A stretch of DNA of 64,000 nucleotides from Erysipelotrichaceae bacterium. Its GTDB lineage: Bacteria > Bacillota_I > Bacilli_A > Erysipelotrichales > Erysipelotrichaceae. Made by a program: the position numbers and the translations under genes. Where the stretch lies: the NCBI GenBank assembly GCA_017454765.1, contig JAFTCJ010000026.1, positions 1-64,000 of the forward strand, written 5' to 3'. Below the pieces are notes generated by a model that worked only from the letters and a program-made list of their open reading frames with translations, was not told where the DNA came from and searched no databases. Below, piece after piece: positions 1 to 8,038 of this stretch. Within the stretch, counting starts at the first letter, position 1; each line of letters starts with the position of its first letter.

Positions 1-107
1 AGACACTGCAGATTCACTCTCCTTTAAGTAGATAAACCACACAGCGAAATAAGAGTACTGAGGTCTCATCTACATTCTATAGAAGGCTGGAAAGGAAAGC
101 GATACTT

Positions 108-1340
108 ATGTACGGCAAGGTACGTATGTATCATACAAGCAGCAATATGGGAATCAGGTTTGCGAAGTCGATCAAGATCGGCAATTATCTCAGGATCAAT
201 TTCAACAGAAACGGCATCAGTGCGACCATCGGCAAGAGAGGTGCATCCGTCAATATCGGCACCAAGGGAACTTATCTCAATCTTTCTCCCTCAGCCGTCG
301 GTGTGACCGGGACCGGTCTTTCCTACCGGCAGAAGATCGCCGGAGGTATTCTGGGCAACAAGAAGAAAAAGAACAAAGCGGCTTCCAAAGCTTCCAAGAA
401 GAAGACATATATTTCTGCCGATGAGGTCAATCAGAAGAAGGCTTCCTCTCTGAAGAAGAAGGAAGAGGAGATCAAGGAGACGCTCCCGATCCAGAGTGAA
501 GTCGAAGAAGAAACGCTCGATGTCGTCGAGGAATACGAAAACAATCAGGAAGCGATCGTCAATCTGCATAAGTATACTGATCCTGTCATGAGCAAGAAGC
601 AGTACCGCAAATATGTGGATGAACTGGATTCCCAGGCGATGAAGGAGCTCTGTGAATATGCGATCGAAGGCGATGAGGATACGATCGAGAACATGGTCTC
701 TTCTTTCATGAACAAGCTGGAACTGGCTTACGATGTCAGAGTCAATTATGAACTGGAAGACAATATCCTTTATGTCGACCTGGATCTGCCGGAGATCGAG
801 GATCTTGACAGACAGTATCCCGCTTACAACAACGGCAGGATCGTATATAAGAGAAAGACCAATGCGGATATGAAGGAAGAATATGCAAGGCTTGTATTGA
901 GCCTGGGTGTTTTTCTGACCGCTAATTATTTCAATGTCTCATCCTACATCGATGAAGTCGTCATGTCGGCTTTCACGACTGTCAGGGACAAGACCGGTGA
1001 TCTGGTTGACCAGTATCTGTATTCCGTCAAATACATGAGGGAAGCATTTGAAAACTGTGACTTAAGCGAAGTTGACGATCTCTATCAGTTCCTGCTCCAG
1101 TTTGAAAACAGGATCAACATGTCTTCCGCCTATACCTTCAAGGCGATAAAGCCTTACGAGATGGAATCGGTCATCAAGACCAACGAACTCGTGGATGATG
1201 CCCTGAAGGCGCTCAAGGAACTCGGTTACAAGCAGGCCGAACTCAAGAGCATTGCGGAAAAACTGAACGAATACCGCTATGAAACAGCGGGTGAATATCT
1301 CAAGGAAGGTCTGCGCCTTCTGAAGGAAGAGAAAAAATAA
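108..1340 (+). CDS. DUF4236 domain protein
   Basis: The N-terminal part, about residues 14-75, matches the DUF4236 pattern: a basic 'MGIRFAKSIKIG' opening followed by short Gly/Asn-rich beta segments ending near 'GTGLSYR'. A Lys-rich linker (about 85-125) leads to some 270 residues of acidic, mostly helical sequence that I do not recognise. There is no signal peptide or membrane segment. The start at 108 has an AAAGGAAAG ribosome site eight bases upstream; the DUF4236 similarity begins at the in-frame ATG at 147, which has no such site. The family has no settled function. The gene lies nine bases before a lipoprotein gene, so the two may be co-transcribed. Confidence 0.75.
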   Translation: MYGKVRMYHTSSNMGIRFAKSIKIGNYLRINFNRNGISATIGKRGASVNIGTKGTYLNLSPSAVGVTGTGLSYRQKIAGGILGNKKKKNKAASKASKKKTYISADEVNQKKASSLKKKEEEIKETLPIQSEVEEETLDVVEEYENNQEAIVNLHKYTDPVMSKKQYRKYVDELDSQAMKELCEYAIEGDEDTIENMVSSFMNKLELAYDVRVNYELEDNILYVDLDLPEIEDLDRQYPAYNNGRIVYKRKTNADMKEEYARLVLSLGVFLTANYFNVSSYIDEVVMSAFTTVRDKTGDLVDQYLYSVKYMREAFENCDLSEVDDLYQFLLQFENRINMSSAYTFKAIKPYEMESVIKTNELVDDALKALKELGYKQAELKSIAEKLNEYRYETAGEYLKEGLRLLKEEKK

Positions 1341-1349
1341 AAGGAGAAT

Positions 1350-2327
1350 ATGCCTCTTTCCTTTGTGCCTGAAAGAAACAGCCAGATGAAGCTCATGAAG
1401 ACAATGATGAGCTTCTTCTTGTTGCTGTGTCTGTTTGCCTGCGGCGGTGAAAGCCAGGAAGCAATACCGGTGAAGGAAGAGGAAACGCCTGAAGCGCCCA
1501 AGGAAAAATACAAGGTACCGGAATTTGCGGAATCCGTGTTTGACAAAGATGCCGCTGAAGGAAGAAACGGCGCCTATATCGATCTCTCGCATACATCTGA
1601 AGGCTATGTCGCGGTATCGGCGACATCGGATCAGCGTCTGAAGTTTCAGGTGCTGACGGAAGAGACTTACAACTACGATCTTTCCATGGACGGAGATGTC
1701 GGTATCTTCCCGCTGCAGTCGGGAGACGGTGACTATATCTTCCGGGTCCTGAAGAATGTTTCGGAAAACAAGTATGCGATCCTGTTTGAGACATCGGCGA
1801 CAGTGACGCTGGCCGATGAATTCCAGCCCTATATCCGCAGCAACAATTATGCTGCCTATTCAAAGGATTCCGAGTGTGTGAAGCTGGCTTCCTCGTTCTC
1901 GGATCAGTCATCAAGTGCGGTCGATGTCGTCAAGATGGTCTATGACCATGTCTGCGCCAACATCACGTATGACAGGGACAAGGCGGCGGATGCCAAGGCA
2001 GGTTCCCTGTCGGGATATCTGCCCGATCCGGATGAGACATTAAGCAGCGGCAAGGGCATCTGTTTCGATTATGCATCACTCACGGCAGCGATGCTGCGCT
2101 CGCAGGGCATACCCGTCAAGGTGATATTCGGTTATGTCCGTCAAAGCAGCGGTGATGTCTATCATGCATGGAATATGTTTTATACAAAAGAAGAGGGCTG
2201 GGTGACGGTCGAATTCAAGACCAATGAAGAGGACTGGAACCGTATCGACCTGACATTCTCTGCCAACGGTGCCGATCCGACGTTTATCGGCGACGGCAGC
2301 AATTATGCACAGGTCTATCAGTATTAG
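1350..2327 (+). CDS. Transglutaminase-like lipoprotein
   Basis: The protein opens with a lipoprotein signal: a hydrophobic stretch ending in the lipobox LFAC, followed by Gly-Gly-Glu. It is therefore expected on the outer face of the membrane. The C-terminal half carries a transglutaminase-like core: Cys238 in 'GKGICFDYASL' and His272 in 'YHAWNMF'. At the position where the family usually has Asp (VPVD), this protein has Glu288 (VTVE), so the triad may be Cys-His-Glu. Such domains act as cysteine proteases, transglutaminases or inactive binding modules. AAGGAG precedes the ATG at 1350; an alternative ATG at 1386 would give a more typical signal length. It sits ten bases before the pilus-like operon and may work with it. 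Confidence 0.75.
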   Translation: MPLSFVPERNSQMKLMKTMMSFFLLLCLFACGGESQEAIPVKEEETPEAPKEKYKVPEFAESVFDKDAAEGRNGAYIDLSHTSEGYVAVSATSDQRLKFQVLTEETYNYDLSMDGDVGIFPLQSGDGDYIFRVLKNVSENKYAILFETSATVTLADEFQPYIRSNNYAAYSKDSECVKLASSFSDQSSSAVDVVKMVYDHVCANITYDRDKAADAKAGSLSGYLPDPDETLSSGKGICFDYASLTAAMLRSQGIPVKVIFGYVRQSSGDVYHAWNMFYTKEEGWVTVEFKTNEEDWNRIDLTFSANGADPTFIGDGSNYAQVYQY

Positions 2328-2336
2328 GAGGTTATT

Positions 2337-3383
2337 ATGGCAAACAAAGGAAAACTGAGTCTTCTGGGGATCTCTGCTTTCTGTGAAAGCATGGCCGGCA
2401 TGCTGTCGGCAGGGATCGATCTCTCGGAAGCAGTATCATTGCTGAAGCAGAAGGGGAAAAACAGCGGAACGCTCAATGAAGGCATTGAAGTCATGCGAAG
2501 CAGCATCGAGGAGGGTTCTACGTTCTCTGAAGCAATGAAGAAAAGCGGACTTTTCCCTGACTATGTCCTGGATATGGCTGAAGCCGGTGAAACAACCGGA
2601 AAGAGCGAGGATGTTTTCAGAAGGCTTTCGGATTATTATGCCAGACAGCATAATCTGTCAGAAAAGATCAGGGCGACGATCGTCTATCCTCTGGCCATGA
2701 TCATCCTGATCATCATCGTGCTTTATCTGATGCTGAAGATGGTCCTGCCTGCTTTCTCCAATGTATATGAGACGCTGACGGGCAGTCTGAGCGAAAGCAG
2801 TTTTGCCTATATCGATTATGCCTTCCTGTTCTGCCGGATCGCTCTGATCGTTATGATCGTTCTGGTCGGGGCAGTCGCTGTTCTCTACTTCCTGTATAAG
2901 GGTTCAATGAAGAAACAGATACAGAAGCTTTTAAGCGCCGTACCCGGTTTCAGATCGATCATGGAAAATCTGGCTTTATATCGTTTTACCTCCGCATATG
3001 AAGTCTATCTTTCCAGCGGCAGCATGCAGGATGAGGCTCTGGAAAAGGCGGCGAAGATGGCGGACTATGATCCTGTCTTAAGCAAGATCGAAGCCTGCGG
3101 CAGGCAGATGGAAGAGGGCCACGGCTTTGCGGTAAGCGCCAATGAAGCGGAACTCTATGAACCGATCTATGCCAGGATGCTGATACCGGCAGAGAAATCA
3201 GGCAATACCGAGAGCACTCTCAACAGACTGGTCGATCTGCTTTCGGAAAGCGTTGTGAGCAATGCCGACCGTCTGCTGAATACATCGGAATCCGTGCTTT
3301 CGGGAACACTGATGGTCACGGTTGCGATCGCTTTACTTTGTGTCATGCTGCCGCTGATCGGCATCATGAATTCCATCGGATAG
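2337..3383 (+). CDS. Type II secretion/type IV pilus inner-membrane protein (GspF/PilC family)
   Basis: This is a polytopic membrane platform protein of the GspF/PilC/ComGB family. The two halves are the repeated T2SSF helical domains (about 10-130 and 205-340), with membrane segments near 115-135, 165-190 and 320-345. The motif 'AEAGETTGKSEDVFRRL' and the later 'IPAEKSGNTESTLNRL' are the two family signatures in their expected places. At 348 residues it is slightly shorter than PilC (about 400). AGGAGG lies just before the ATG. It would seat the pilus-like fibre and couple it to the ATPase encoded at 4896. Family assignment is firm; whether the machine makes a pilus, a pseudopilus or something else is unknown. 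Confidence 0.88.
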   Translation: MANKGKLSLLGISAFCESMAGMLSAGIDLSEAVSLLKQKGKNSGTLNEGIEVMRSSIEEGSTFSEAMKKSGLFPDYVLDMAEAGETTGKSEDVFRRLSDYYARQHNLSEKIRATIVYPLAMIILIIIVLYLMLKMVLPAFSNVYETLTGSLSESSFAYIDYAFLFCRIALIVMIVLVGAVAVLYFLYKGSMKKQIQKLLSAVPGFRSIMENLALYRFTSAYEVYLSSGSMQDEALEKAAKMADYDPVLSKIEACGRQMEEGHGFAVSANEAELYEPIYARMLIPAEKSGNTESTLNRLVDLLSESVVSNADRLLNTSESVLSGTLMVTVAIALLCVMLPLIGIMNSIG

Positions 3384-3387
3384 GATT

Positions 3388-3702
3388 ATGTATCACGACA
3401 GTAAAAGAAAAACACTGCTGATCTTCCTTATCGTGCTGCTTGGCTTTACAGCATTGTTTTCTGCGTATTCTTCTTTCAGAAAGAGGGCAGGAAGCGATCT
3501 TTCGGATGAAAGTGCAGCGGCGATCAAGGAGGCCATTGAACATGCAGCCTTGCAGTGTTATGTCGTGGAAGGAGCTTATCCGGTCAACCTGGATTATCTG
3601 AAAGAGAATTACGGTCTCAATATCAATGAGAAGAATTACTATGTCGTATATAACGCCTATGCGGAAAACCAGGCTCCGGATATCCGTATTGTAAAGAAAT
3701 AG
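3388..3702 (+). CDS. Small single-TM protein, pilin-like
   Basis: A 104-residue protein with one N-terminal membrane segment (about 9-28) and a short outside domain. The stretch 'AIEHAALQCYVVEGAYPVNLDYL' region resembles a pseudopilin, where a helix is followed by a Tyr-Pro-x-x-Leu turn. It lacks a recognisable prepilin peptidase site: there is no Gly followed by a hydrophobic core with Glu at +5. Position between GspF/PilC and PilT genes is the main argument for a minor pilin-like role. Exact family not recognised. Confidence 0.6.
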   Translation: MYHDSKRKTLLIFLIVLLGFTALFSAYSSFRKRAGSDLSDESAAAIKEAIEHAALQCYVVEGAYPVNLDYLKENYGLNINEKNYYVVYNAYAENQAPDIRIVKK

Positions 3703-3706
3703 ACTT

Positions 3707-4159
3707 ATGAACAGAAAAGAAAGTTCCGGAAAAATCAGTCTCATGATCATGACAGCATTCTTCATGCTGAGTTTTCTGCTGCTTGTGATCTTCGGGACGC
3801 AGATCTACAGAAATATCGCGCTTTCTCAGGAAGAGAGTTCTCTTTCAAGGACGCTTTCTTCCTATCTGCATACGGCTTCCAAGATGAACGAGGCAAGGAT
3901 CGGGACAAAGACCATGGAGGGAAGAACAGTCCTGGTCATCGAAGATTCGGATACCGGTTTCGGCAACCGCATCTATTTGGAAGACGGTTATCTGGTCGAG
4001 GATTTCTCTTTGCTGGATGATGAGCTTCATACGGCATCGGCGACACGGATCGGAAAGACGGATCTGTTTGAAACAAAATGGATCCGGGATGATCTGCTTG
4101 AGGTCACGACCAGTGACGGTATTGTCTATATCACGCTCATGAAAGGAGACGGACGATGA
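3707..4159 (+). CDS. DUF4860-like small membrane protein of the pilus-like operon
   Basis: A 150-residue protein with one N-terminal membrane helix (about 11-30) and an outside domain rich in beta strands. The layout, with 'GTQIYRN' just after the membrane helix and a Ser-rich helix 'SLSRTLSSYLHTASK', resembles DUF4860 proteins that accompany GspF/PilT genes in Bacillota. Its stop overlaps the next start by four bases (ATGA), indicating co-translation. No classical prepilin cleavage motif is visible. A minor pseudopilin or assembly factor role is inferred only from context. Confidence 0.6.
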   Translation: MNRKESSGKISLMIMTAFFMLSFLLLVIFGTQIYRNIALSQEESSLSRTLSSYLHTASKMNEARIGTKTMEGRTVLVIEDSDTGFGNRIYLEDGYLVEDFSLLDDELHTASATRIGKTDLFETKWIRDDLLEVTTSDGIVYITLMKGDGR

Positions 4160-4566
4160 AAAAGAGATCCAATCTGTCTCTGGGTATTGAGATCATTGCC
4201 ATACTTGCTGTCTTCATCATGTCGATCACCATCCTGAGCAAGGCTTTCGTGACGGCCAGGGGAAAGAGCGTTTCTGCGGCAAGGCTGTCCGATGCGGTGA
4301 CACTGGCATCCAACGGTGCCGATGTCTTCCTTTCCTGTGAAGATGATAAAGAGATTTATGAAGTGCTCAATGAAAACGGAAATGCACAGCTGAAAGAAGA
4401 TGTCAGTGTCTTTTACGATGATGATCTGAAAGCCGATCCAAACGGTGCATTCCGTATGGATATCATCAGCAAAGAGAACGGTGATTTCATTGATGCCGAT
4501 ATCATCGTTTATTACAATGAAGAAGAGATCTACAGGATCAATACCGGAAAAGGAGCAGGACGATGA
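4156..4566 (+). CDS. Small pilin-like membrane protein
   Basis: A 136-residue protein with an N-terminal membrane helix (about 8-30) preceded by a basic leader, then a mixed alpha/beta outside domain ending in strands such as 'ADIIVYYNEEEIYRI'. The leader 'SLGIEIIAILAVF' looks vaguely like a class III prepilin, but Glu is at +2 rather than +5 from the Gly, so cleavage by a prepilin peptidase is doubtful. It overlaps both neighbours by four bases. Function is inferred from the operon only. Confidence 0.58.
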   Translation: MKKRSNLSLGIEIIAILAVFIMSITILSKAFVTARGKSVSAARLSDAVTLASNGADVFLSCEDDKEIYEVLNENGNAQLKEDVSVFYDDDLKADPNGAFRMDIISKENGDFIDADIIVYYNEEEIYRINTGKGAGR

Positions 4567-4892
4567 ATACGGGCAGACTGAGACTTGGTTTATTATCGAT
4601 ACTTCTGAGCGTGATCGTCATCTGCATGAGCGTGCTTTCACTGCTGTCTTTTGCGACTTCCATGGCGGATATGCGTCTGGCCCAGCGTTATGCCAGGACC
4701 GTGGAGATCCGCTATCAGCTGGAAAAGCAGGGCAGACAGCTGATTCAGCAGCAGGGTGCCGTGAATACGGAGATCGAACTGGAAGGCTACAGGCTGATCA
4801 TCGAAAGCGATGAGAACGGTGAGATCAAGACCTGGTGCATAGAAAAGATCTGGCAGCAGGATGAAAGTATAGATGATTTGTGGGAGGGGTGA
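4563..4892 (+). CDS. Small pilin-like membrane protein
   Basis: A 109-residue protein: basic leader, membrane helix (about 8-31), then an amphipathic helix and beta-rich tail. The order 'helix - RYARTVEIRYQLEKQ - beta strands' is what a short pseudopilin would look like, but the canonical Glu5 is missing. ATGA overlap with the previous gene and a three-base gap to the PilT-type ATPase gene place it inside the operon. Exact family not recognised. Confidence 0.58.
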   Translation: MNTGRLRLGLLSILLSVIVICMSVLSLLSFATSMADMRLAQRYARTVEIRYQLEKQGRQLIQQQGAVNTEIELEGYRLIIESDENGEIKTWCIEKIWQQDESIDDLWEG

Positions 4893-4895
4893 AAC

Positions 4896-5948
4896 ATGAG
4901 TATTGAGGAAATTCTGAAAAATGCGGTTGCAGCAGATGCGTCGGACATCTTCCTGATCGCCGGCCTGCCGCTGACTTATAAATGCAGCGGTTCGCAGAAC
5001 CGTATCGGCGACAAGATGCTTCTGCCGGAAGACATCAAGGCGCTGATCGATGAGATCTACGAGATCTCAAAGAGACAGAGGGACAATCTGGACCGCGGAA
5101 CTGATGATGACTTTTCATTTTCGATCTCTCATTTAGGCAGGTTCCGTGTCAATGTCTTCAGACAAAGGGGTTCCCTGGCTGCGGTCATCAGAGTGATCCG
5201 ATTCGGTATCCCCGATCCGGTCAAGATGAACATCCCGGAGAGTGTGCTCTCCCTTGCGGATAATAAAAAGGGTCTGGTGCTGGTGACCGGTTCCGCCGGT
5301 TCCGGCAAGTCCACGACCCTGGCCTGCATGATCGACAGGATCAACAGAAACAGGTCCTGCCACATCATCACGATGGAAGATCCGATCGAATTCATCCACC
5401 GTCACGACAAATCGATCGTGACCCAGAGAGAAGTGTTCATCGATACGCCGAGCTATCTGGAATCACTTCGTTCTGCGCTCCGTGAAAGTCCTGATGTCAT
5501 CCTTCTTGGCGAGATGAGAGACTATGATACGATCTCGGCAGCGATTACGGCTGCGGAGACAGGAACACTGCTGATATCGACACTGCATACTTCCTCCGCC
5601 GTCAATACGATCAACCGTATCGTCGACGTCTTCCCGGCTTCCCAGCAGCATCAGATCAAGATCCAGTTGTCGCAGATCTTAAAGGGCATCGTTGCCCAGC
5701 AGCTGGTCACGGGAGCGGACGGGGAACTGATCCCGGCATTTGAAGTGCTCAAGATCAATTCCGCCGTTCAGAACATGATCAGGGAGGACAAGCTGCATCA
5801 GTTACCTTCCGTGATGCAGTCATCGGCTGCCGAAGGCATGTTTACGATGGATTCCTATCTGCTCGATCTGTATAAGCAGGGCAAGATCACAAAGGATGAA
5901 CTCCTGCTGTCCTGTGTCAATTACGACACTGTCAGCAAGAAGCTGTAA
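4896..5948 (+). CDS. PilT/GspE-family secretion ATPase
   Basis: A hexameric-type AAA-like motor of the PilT branch. Visible are Walker A 'GSAGSGKST' near residue 132, the Asp box 'MEDPIEF', Walker B with 'DVILLGEMRD' near 200-209 and the His box 'STLHTSSA' near 228. The N-terminal PAS-like domain is present and 350 residues is the usual PilT length; the longer N-terminal domain of PilB/GspE is absent. In known systems PilT powers pilus retraction next to a separate extension ATPase. Here it is the only ATPase in the operon, so it may drive both movements or something else. AGGGG precedes the ATG. Confidence 0.9.
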   Translation: MSIEEILKNAVAADASDIFLIAGLPLTYKCSGSQNRIGDKMLLPEDIKALIDEIYEISKRQRDNLDRGTDDDFSFSISHLGRFRVNVFRQRGSLAAVIRVIRFGIPDPVKMNIPESVLSLADNKKGLVLVTGSAGSGKSTTLACMIDRINRNRSCHIITMEDPIEFIHRHDKSIVTQREVFIDTPSYLESLRSALRESPDVILLGEMRDYDTISAAITAAETGTLLISTLHTSSAVNTINRIVDVFPASQQHQIKIQLSQILKGIVAQQLVTGADGELIPAFEVLKINSAVQNMIREDKLHQLPSVMQSSAAEGMFTMDSYLLDLYKQGKITKDELLLSCVNYDTVSKKL

Positions 5949-5951
5949 GAA

Positions 5952-5975
5952 AAACCGGGAATTCATTCCCGGTTT
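5952..5975. terminator. Bidirectional hairpin terminator
   Basis: An 11-bp perfect stem, AAACCGGGAAT with ATTCCCGGTTT, loops over two bases between convergent genes. A-rich and T-rich flanks allow it to act on both strands. Confidence 0.75.
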
Positions 5976-5980
5976 CCTGT

Positions 5981-7291
5981 TTACTGAGCCTTGACCTCGG
6001 CCGATCCGAGGTCTTTTCCTTCGTTGAACCTCATTGCATTTTCCATCGTCTGTACGGCGATCGCCTGCATGGCTTCTCTGGTGAAGAAGGCCTGATGGGA
6101 TGTCAATACCAGCTGCGGGAACATCTGCAGTCTGGCGGTGATAGAGTGAGGCATCGCTTCATCGGATCTGTCGGTATAGACGTTTTCATCTTCGCCTTCA
6201 TAGACATCCAGGGCAACGGCCTGGAACTTGCCGGCTTTCAGGGCGGCGATCAGCGCTTCGACATCGATCAGCGGTCCTCTGGCGGTGTTCACCAGCATGA
6301 CCCTGTCTTTCATCTTGGCGATGGCTGCTTCGTCGATCAGATGATAGGTGCCGCCTTCGCCCATGATCAGCGGTGCGTGTAAGGAGATCAGATCGGCCTT
6401 GGACAGCAGTTCGTCCTTTGTGACATAAGTCAGCAGGCCCTCTTCCTCCAGCCGTTTATTGGGATAGGCATCCCAGCCGATGGCCGTCATGCCGTAGCCT
6501 TTGGCGATTCTCGCGAAGCATTCGCCGATCTTTCCGGTGCCCATGACACCGCAGACTTTGTTGTGCAGATCGACTCCCAGCAGTCCCGAGAGAGCGAAGT
6601 TGTTTTCCCTGACTTTGCGGTCAGCCCTGTGGAGCCTTCTGTTTGCTTCCTGCAGGATCGCCATCGCATGTTCCGCCACTGCATAGGGCGAGTAAGCCGG
6701 AACTCTGGCGACTTTGATGCCGTATTCCTTGCAGGCATTCAGATCCACGTTGTTGAAGCCCGCACAGCGAAGCAGGATCAGCCTGATGCCTTCTTCATGC
6801 AGGACATCGATGACTTCTTTGGGTGCTTCGTCATTGACAAAGATACAGACGGCATCATGACCGGAAGCCAGTCTTGCGGTTTCCAGGGTGAGCCTTGATT
6901 CAAGATAATCGATCTCGACATTGAAGGTTCCGGGACCTTTTTCTTTTTCCAGTTCTGAAAAGAAGATGCGGTCATAGTCTTTGGTGCCGAAGAAGGCGAT
7001 CTTTAAAACACTGGTCTCATTTTCTTCGATGCAGTCACCGTCGGTGCATATGGCTTCCTTTACCTTGGGAGCATCCTCTTCTTCATGGATCCCTTCAACG
7101 GTCACGTCCAGCACATCGCCTTTCTGAGCTTTCAGTGCCAGGATCTGCAGGACATCGTTGCCGTTGGCAGTCCTGCCGTTGCAGCTGATGGTGACAGAAC
7201 TTTTCAGTCCGACACACAGCTGGGCGATCTTTGATGCCGGTCTGGCATGGATGCCGATCGGGCTTTCTACGACACAGCGGAATTGTTTCAT
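5981..7291 (-). CDS. HPr domain fused to D-2-hydroxyacid dehydrogenase (D-lactate dehydrogenase-like)
   Basis: Residues 1-90 form an HPr-like domain. His15 sits in 'GIHARPAS', the exact site phosphorylated by enzyme I of the PTS. The regulatory Ser46 of Gram-positive HPr is replaced by Asp46 ('GRTANGNDVLQ'). From about 96 to 430 follows a D-isomer 2-hydroxyacid dehydrogenase: nucleotide fold 'GTGKIG' at 251-256 with Asp274 selecting NAD, Arg338 in 'NTARGP', Glu365 in 'LDVYE' and His399 in 'TSHQAFF'. The pattern is closest to fermentative D-lactate dehydrogenases reducing pyruvate. Fusion suggests that PTS phosphorylation state senses or tunes the fermentative step; that is inference. GAGGAAA precedes the start. 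The gene is transcribed after the HAD gene upstream. Confidence 0.85.
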   Translation of the reverse strand: MKQFRCVVESPIGIHARPASKIAQLCVGLKSSVTISCNGRTANGNDVLQILALKAQKGDVLDVTVEGIHEEEDAPKVKEAICTDGDCIEENETSVLKIAFFGTKDYDRIFFSELEKEKGPGTFNVEIDYLESRLTLETARLASGHDAVCIFVNDEAPKEVIDVLHEEGIRLILLRCAGFNNVDLNACKEYGIKVARVPAYSPYAVAEHAMAILQEANRRLHRADRKVRENNFALSGLLGVDLHNKVCGVMGTGKIGECFARIAKGYGMTAIGWDAYPNKRLEEEGLLTYVTKDELLSKADLISLHAPLIMGEGGTYHLIDEAAIAKMKDRVMLVNTARGPLIDVEALIAALKAGKFQAVALDVYEGEDENVYTDRSDEAMPHSITARLQMFPQLVLTSHQAFFTREAMQAIAVQTMENAMRFNEGKDLGSAEVKAQ

Positions 7292-7338
7292 ATTGTGTTT
7301 CCTCTATCTTTCTTCAGTTTCATCTTAACATAAAAGAA

Positions 7339-7353
7339 AGAGGCATGGCCTCT
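7339..7353 (-). terminator. Short hairpin at the end of the HAD gene
   Basis: AGAGGC/GCCTCT pair over a three-base loop; on the minus strand the stem is followed by CTTTCTTTT. The stop codon (TAG) of the upstream gene lies at the edge of the stem. A weak terminator. Confidence 0.4.
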
Positions 7354-8011
7354 AATCATAATACTGATATTCTTCGCAATCCCTGGGATCTTCGATCTCC
7401 TGCAGGAATTTGTTCAGATACTGCGGTTTTTTCAAGATCAGGGCTTTTCCGCCCAGCATGATCATCGGTTTGGCATCCACATCGAAACGGTCGCCGATGG
7501 ACAGTGTCTCTTCCGGTCTGACATCATATTCCTTCATCAGTTTTTCCATTAGCACGGCTTTGGTGGGCGACTTGTTTTCATTCTCATTGCACATGATCTC
7601 GGTGAAGATATCTTCGGATACACCGATCTGATTCAGGACATGGGAGACGTTGATGCGGGTATTGTTTGTCAGAAGCACCAGAGGTGCGATATCCGCGAGT
7701 TTTTTCAGCATCTCTTCAGTCATGGCTTTTTCCTTCACGATCAGCGGATAGCCGAAATGTACGCTGCGGTAGGAATCCCAGTGATAGATATCGATGAAAC
7801 GGGAGAGGAAAAACTGGGTCGTCGATCTGGCATCGGCAGCGACATAGGGATAGATGTGATTGTCGTTCAAAGTCTTTATCGCATCCTCTTTTTCGAATTC
7901 GTAGAACTTCATCATATAGGCGACGGCCGTATCAAAACCGTCGGCGATCAGATCCGCCATATCGTAGAGGGTACCGTCCATGTCGATAATGATCAATCGT
8001 ATGTTTTTCAT
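7352..8011 (-). CDS. HAD-superfamily hydrolase
   Basis: A 219-residue haloacid dehalogenase-type phosphatase. Motif I is 'IIDMDGTLYDM' near the N-terminus (nucleophile Asp plus acid Asp), motif II is 'VLLTNNT', the motif III Lys is in 'NKSPTK', and motif IV is 'SIGDRFDVDAKP'. A helical cap lies between motifs I and II. The reading frame stays open upstream, but the HAD fold begins at this ATG, and a longer start would run into the divergent gene. Substrate is unknown; the family includes phosphoglycolate- and sugar-phosphatases. It is divergent from the glycerol-phosphate operon, 27 bases apart. Confidence 0.82.
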   Translation of the reverse strand: MKNIRLIIIDMDGTLYDMADLIADGFDTAVAYMMKFYEFEKEDAIKTLNDNHIYPYVAADARSTTQFFLSRFIDIYHWDSYRSVHFGYPLIVKEKAMTEEMLKKLADIAPLVLLTNNTRINVSHVLNQIGVSEDIFTEIMCNENENKSPTKAVLMEKLMKEYDVRPEETLSIGDRFDVDAKPMIMLGGKALILKKPQYLNKFLQEIEDPRDCEEYQYYD

Positions 8012-8025
8012 CTCTATTTCTATTT

Positions 8026-8031
8026 TATAAT
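8026..8031 (+). promoter_or_regulatory. -10 box placed for a leaderless transcript
   Basis: A perfect TATAAT ends seven bases before the ATG at 8039. Transcription would begin at or next to the start codon, and no ribosome binding site is present. No good -35 is visible. It also lies inside the 27-bp divergent gap. Confidence 0.5.
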
Positions 8032-8038
8032 AAGATTG

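Noticed and set aside
4445-4813. Open frame overlapping two pilus-operon genes
   Set aside because: Overlaps both coupled genes in another frame, lacks a ribosome site and has no protein-like hydrophobic pattern.
7640-8038. N-terminal extension of the GlpA-like frame over the HAD gene
   Set aside because: The FAD motif begins at 8039 and the extension reads as nonsense antisense to the HAD phosphatase.
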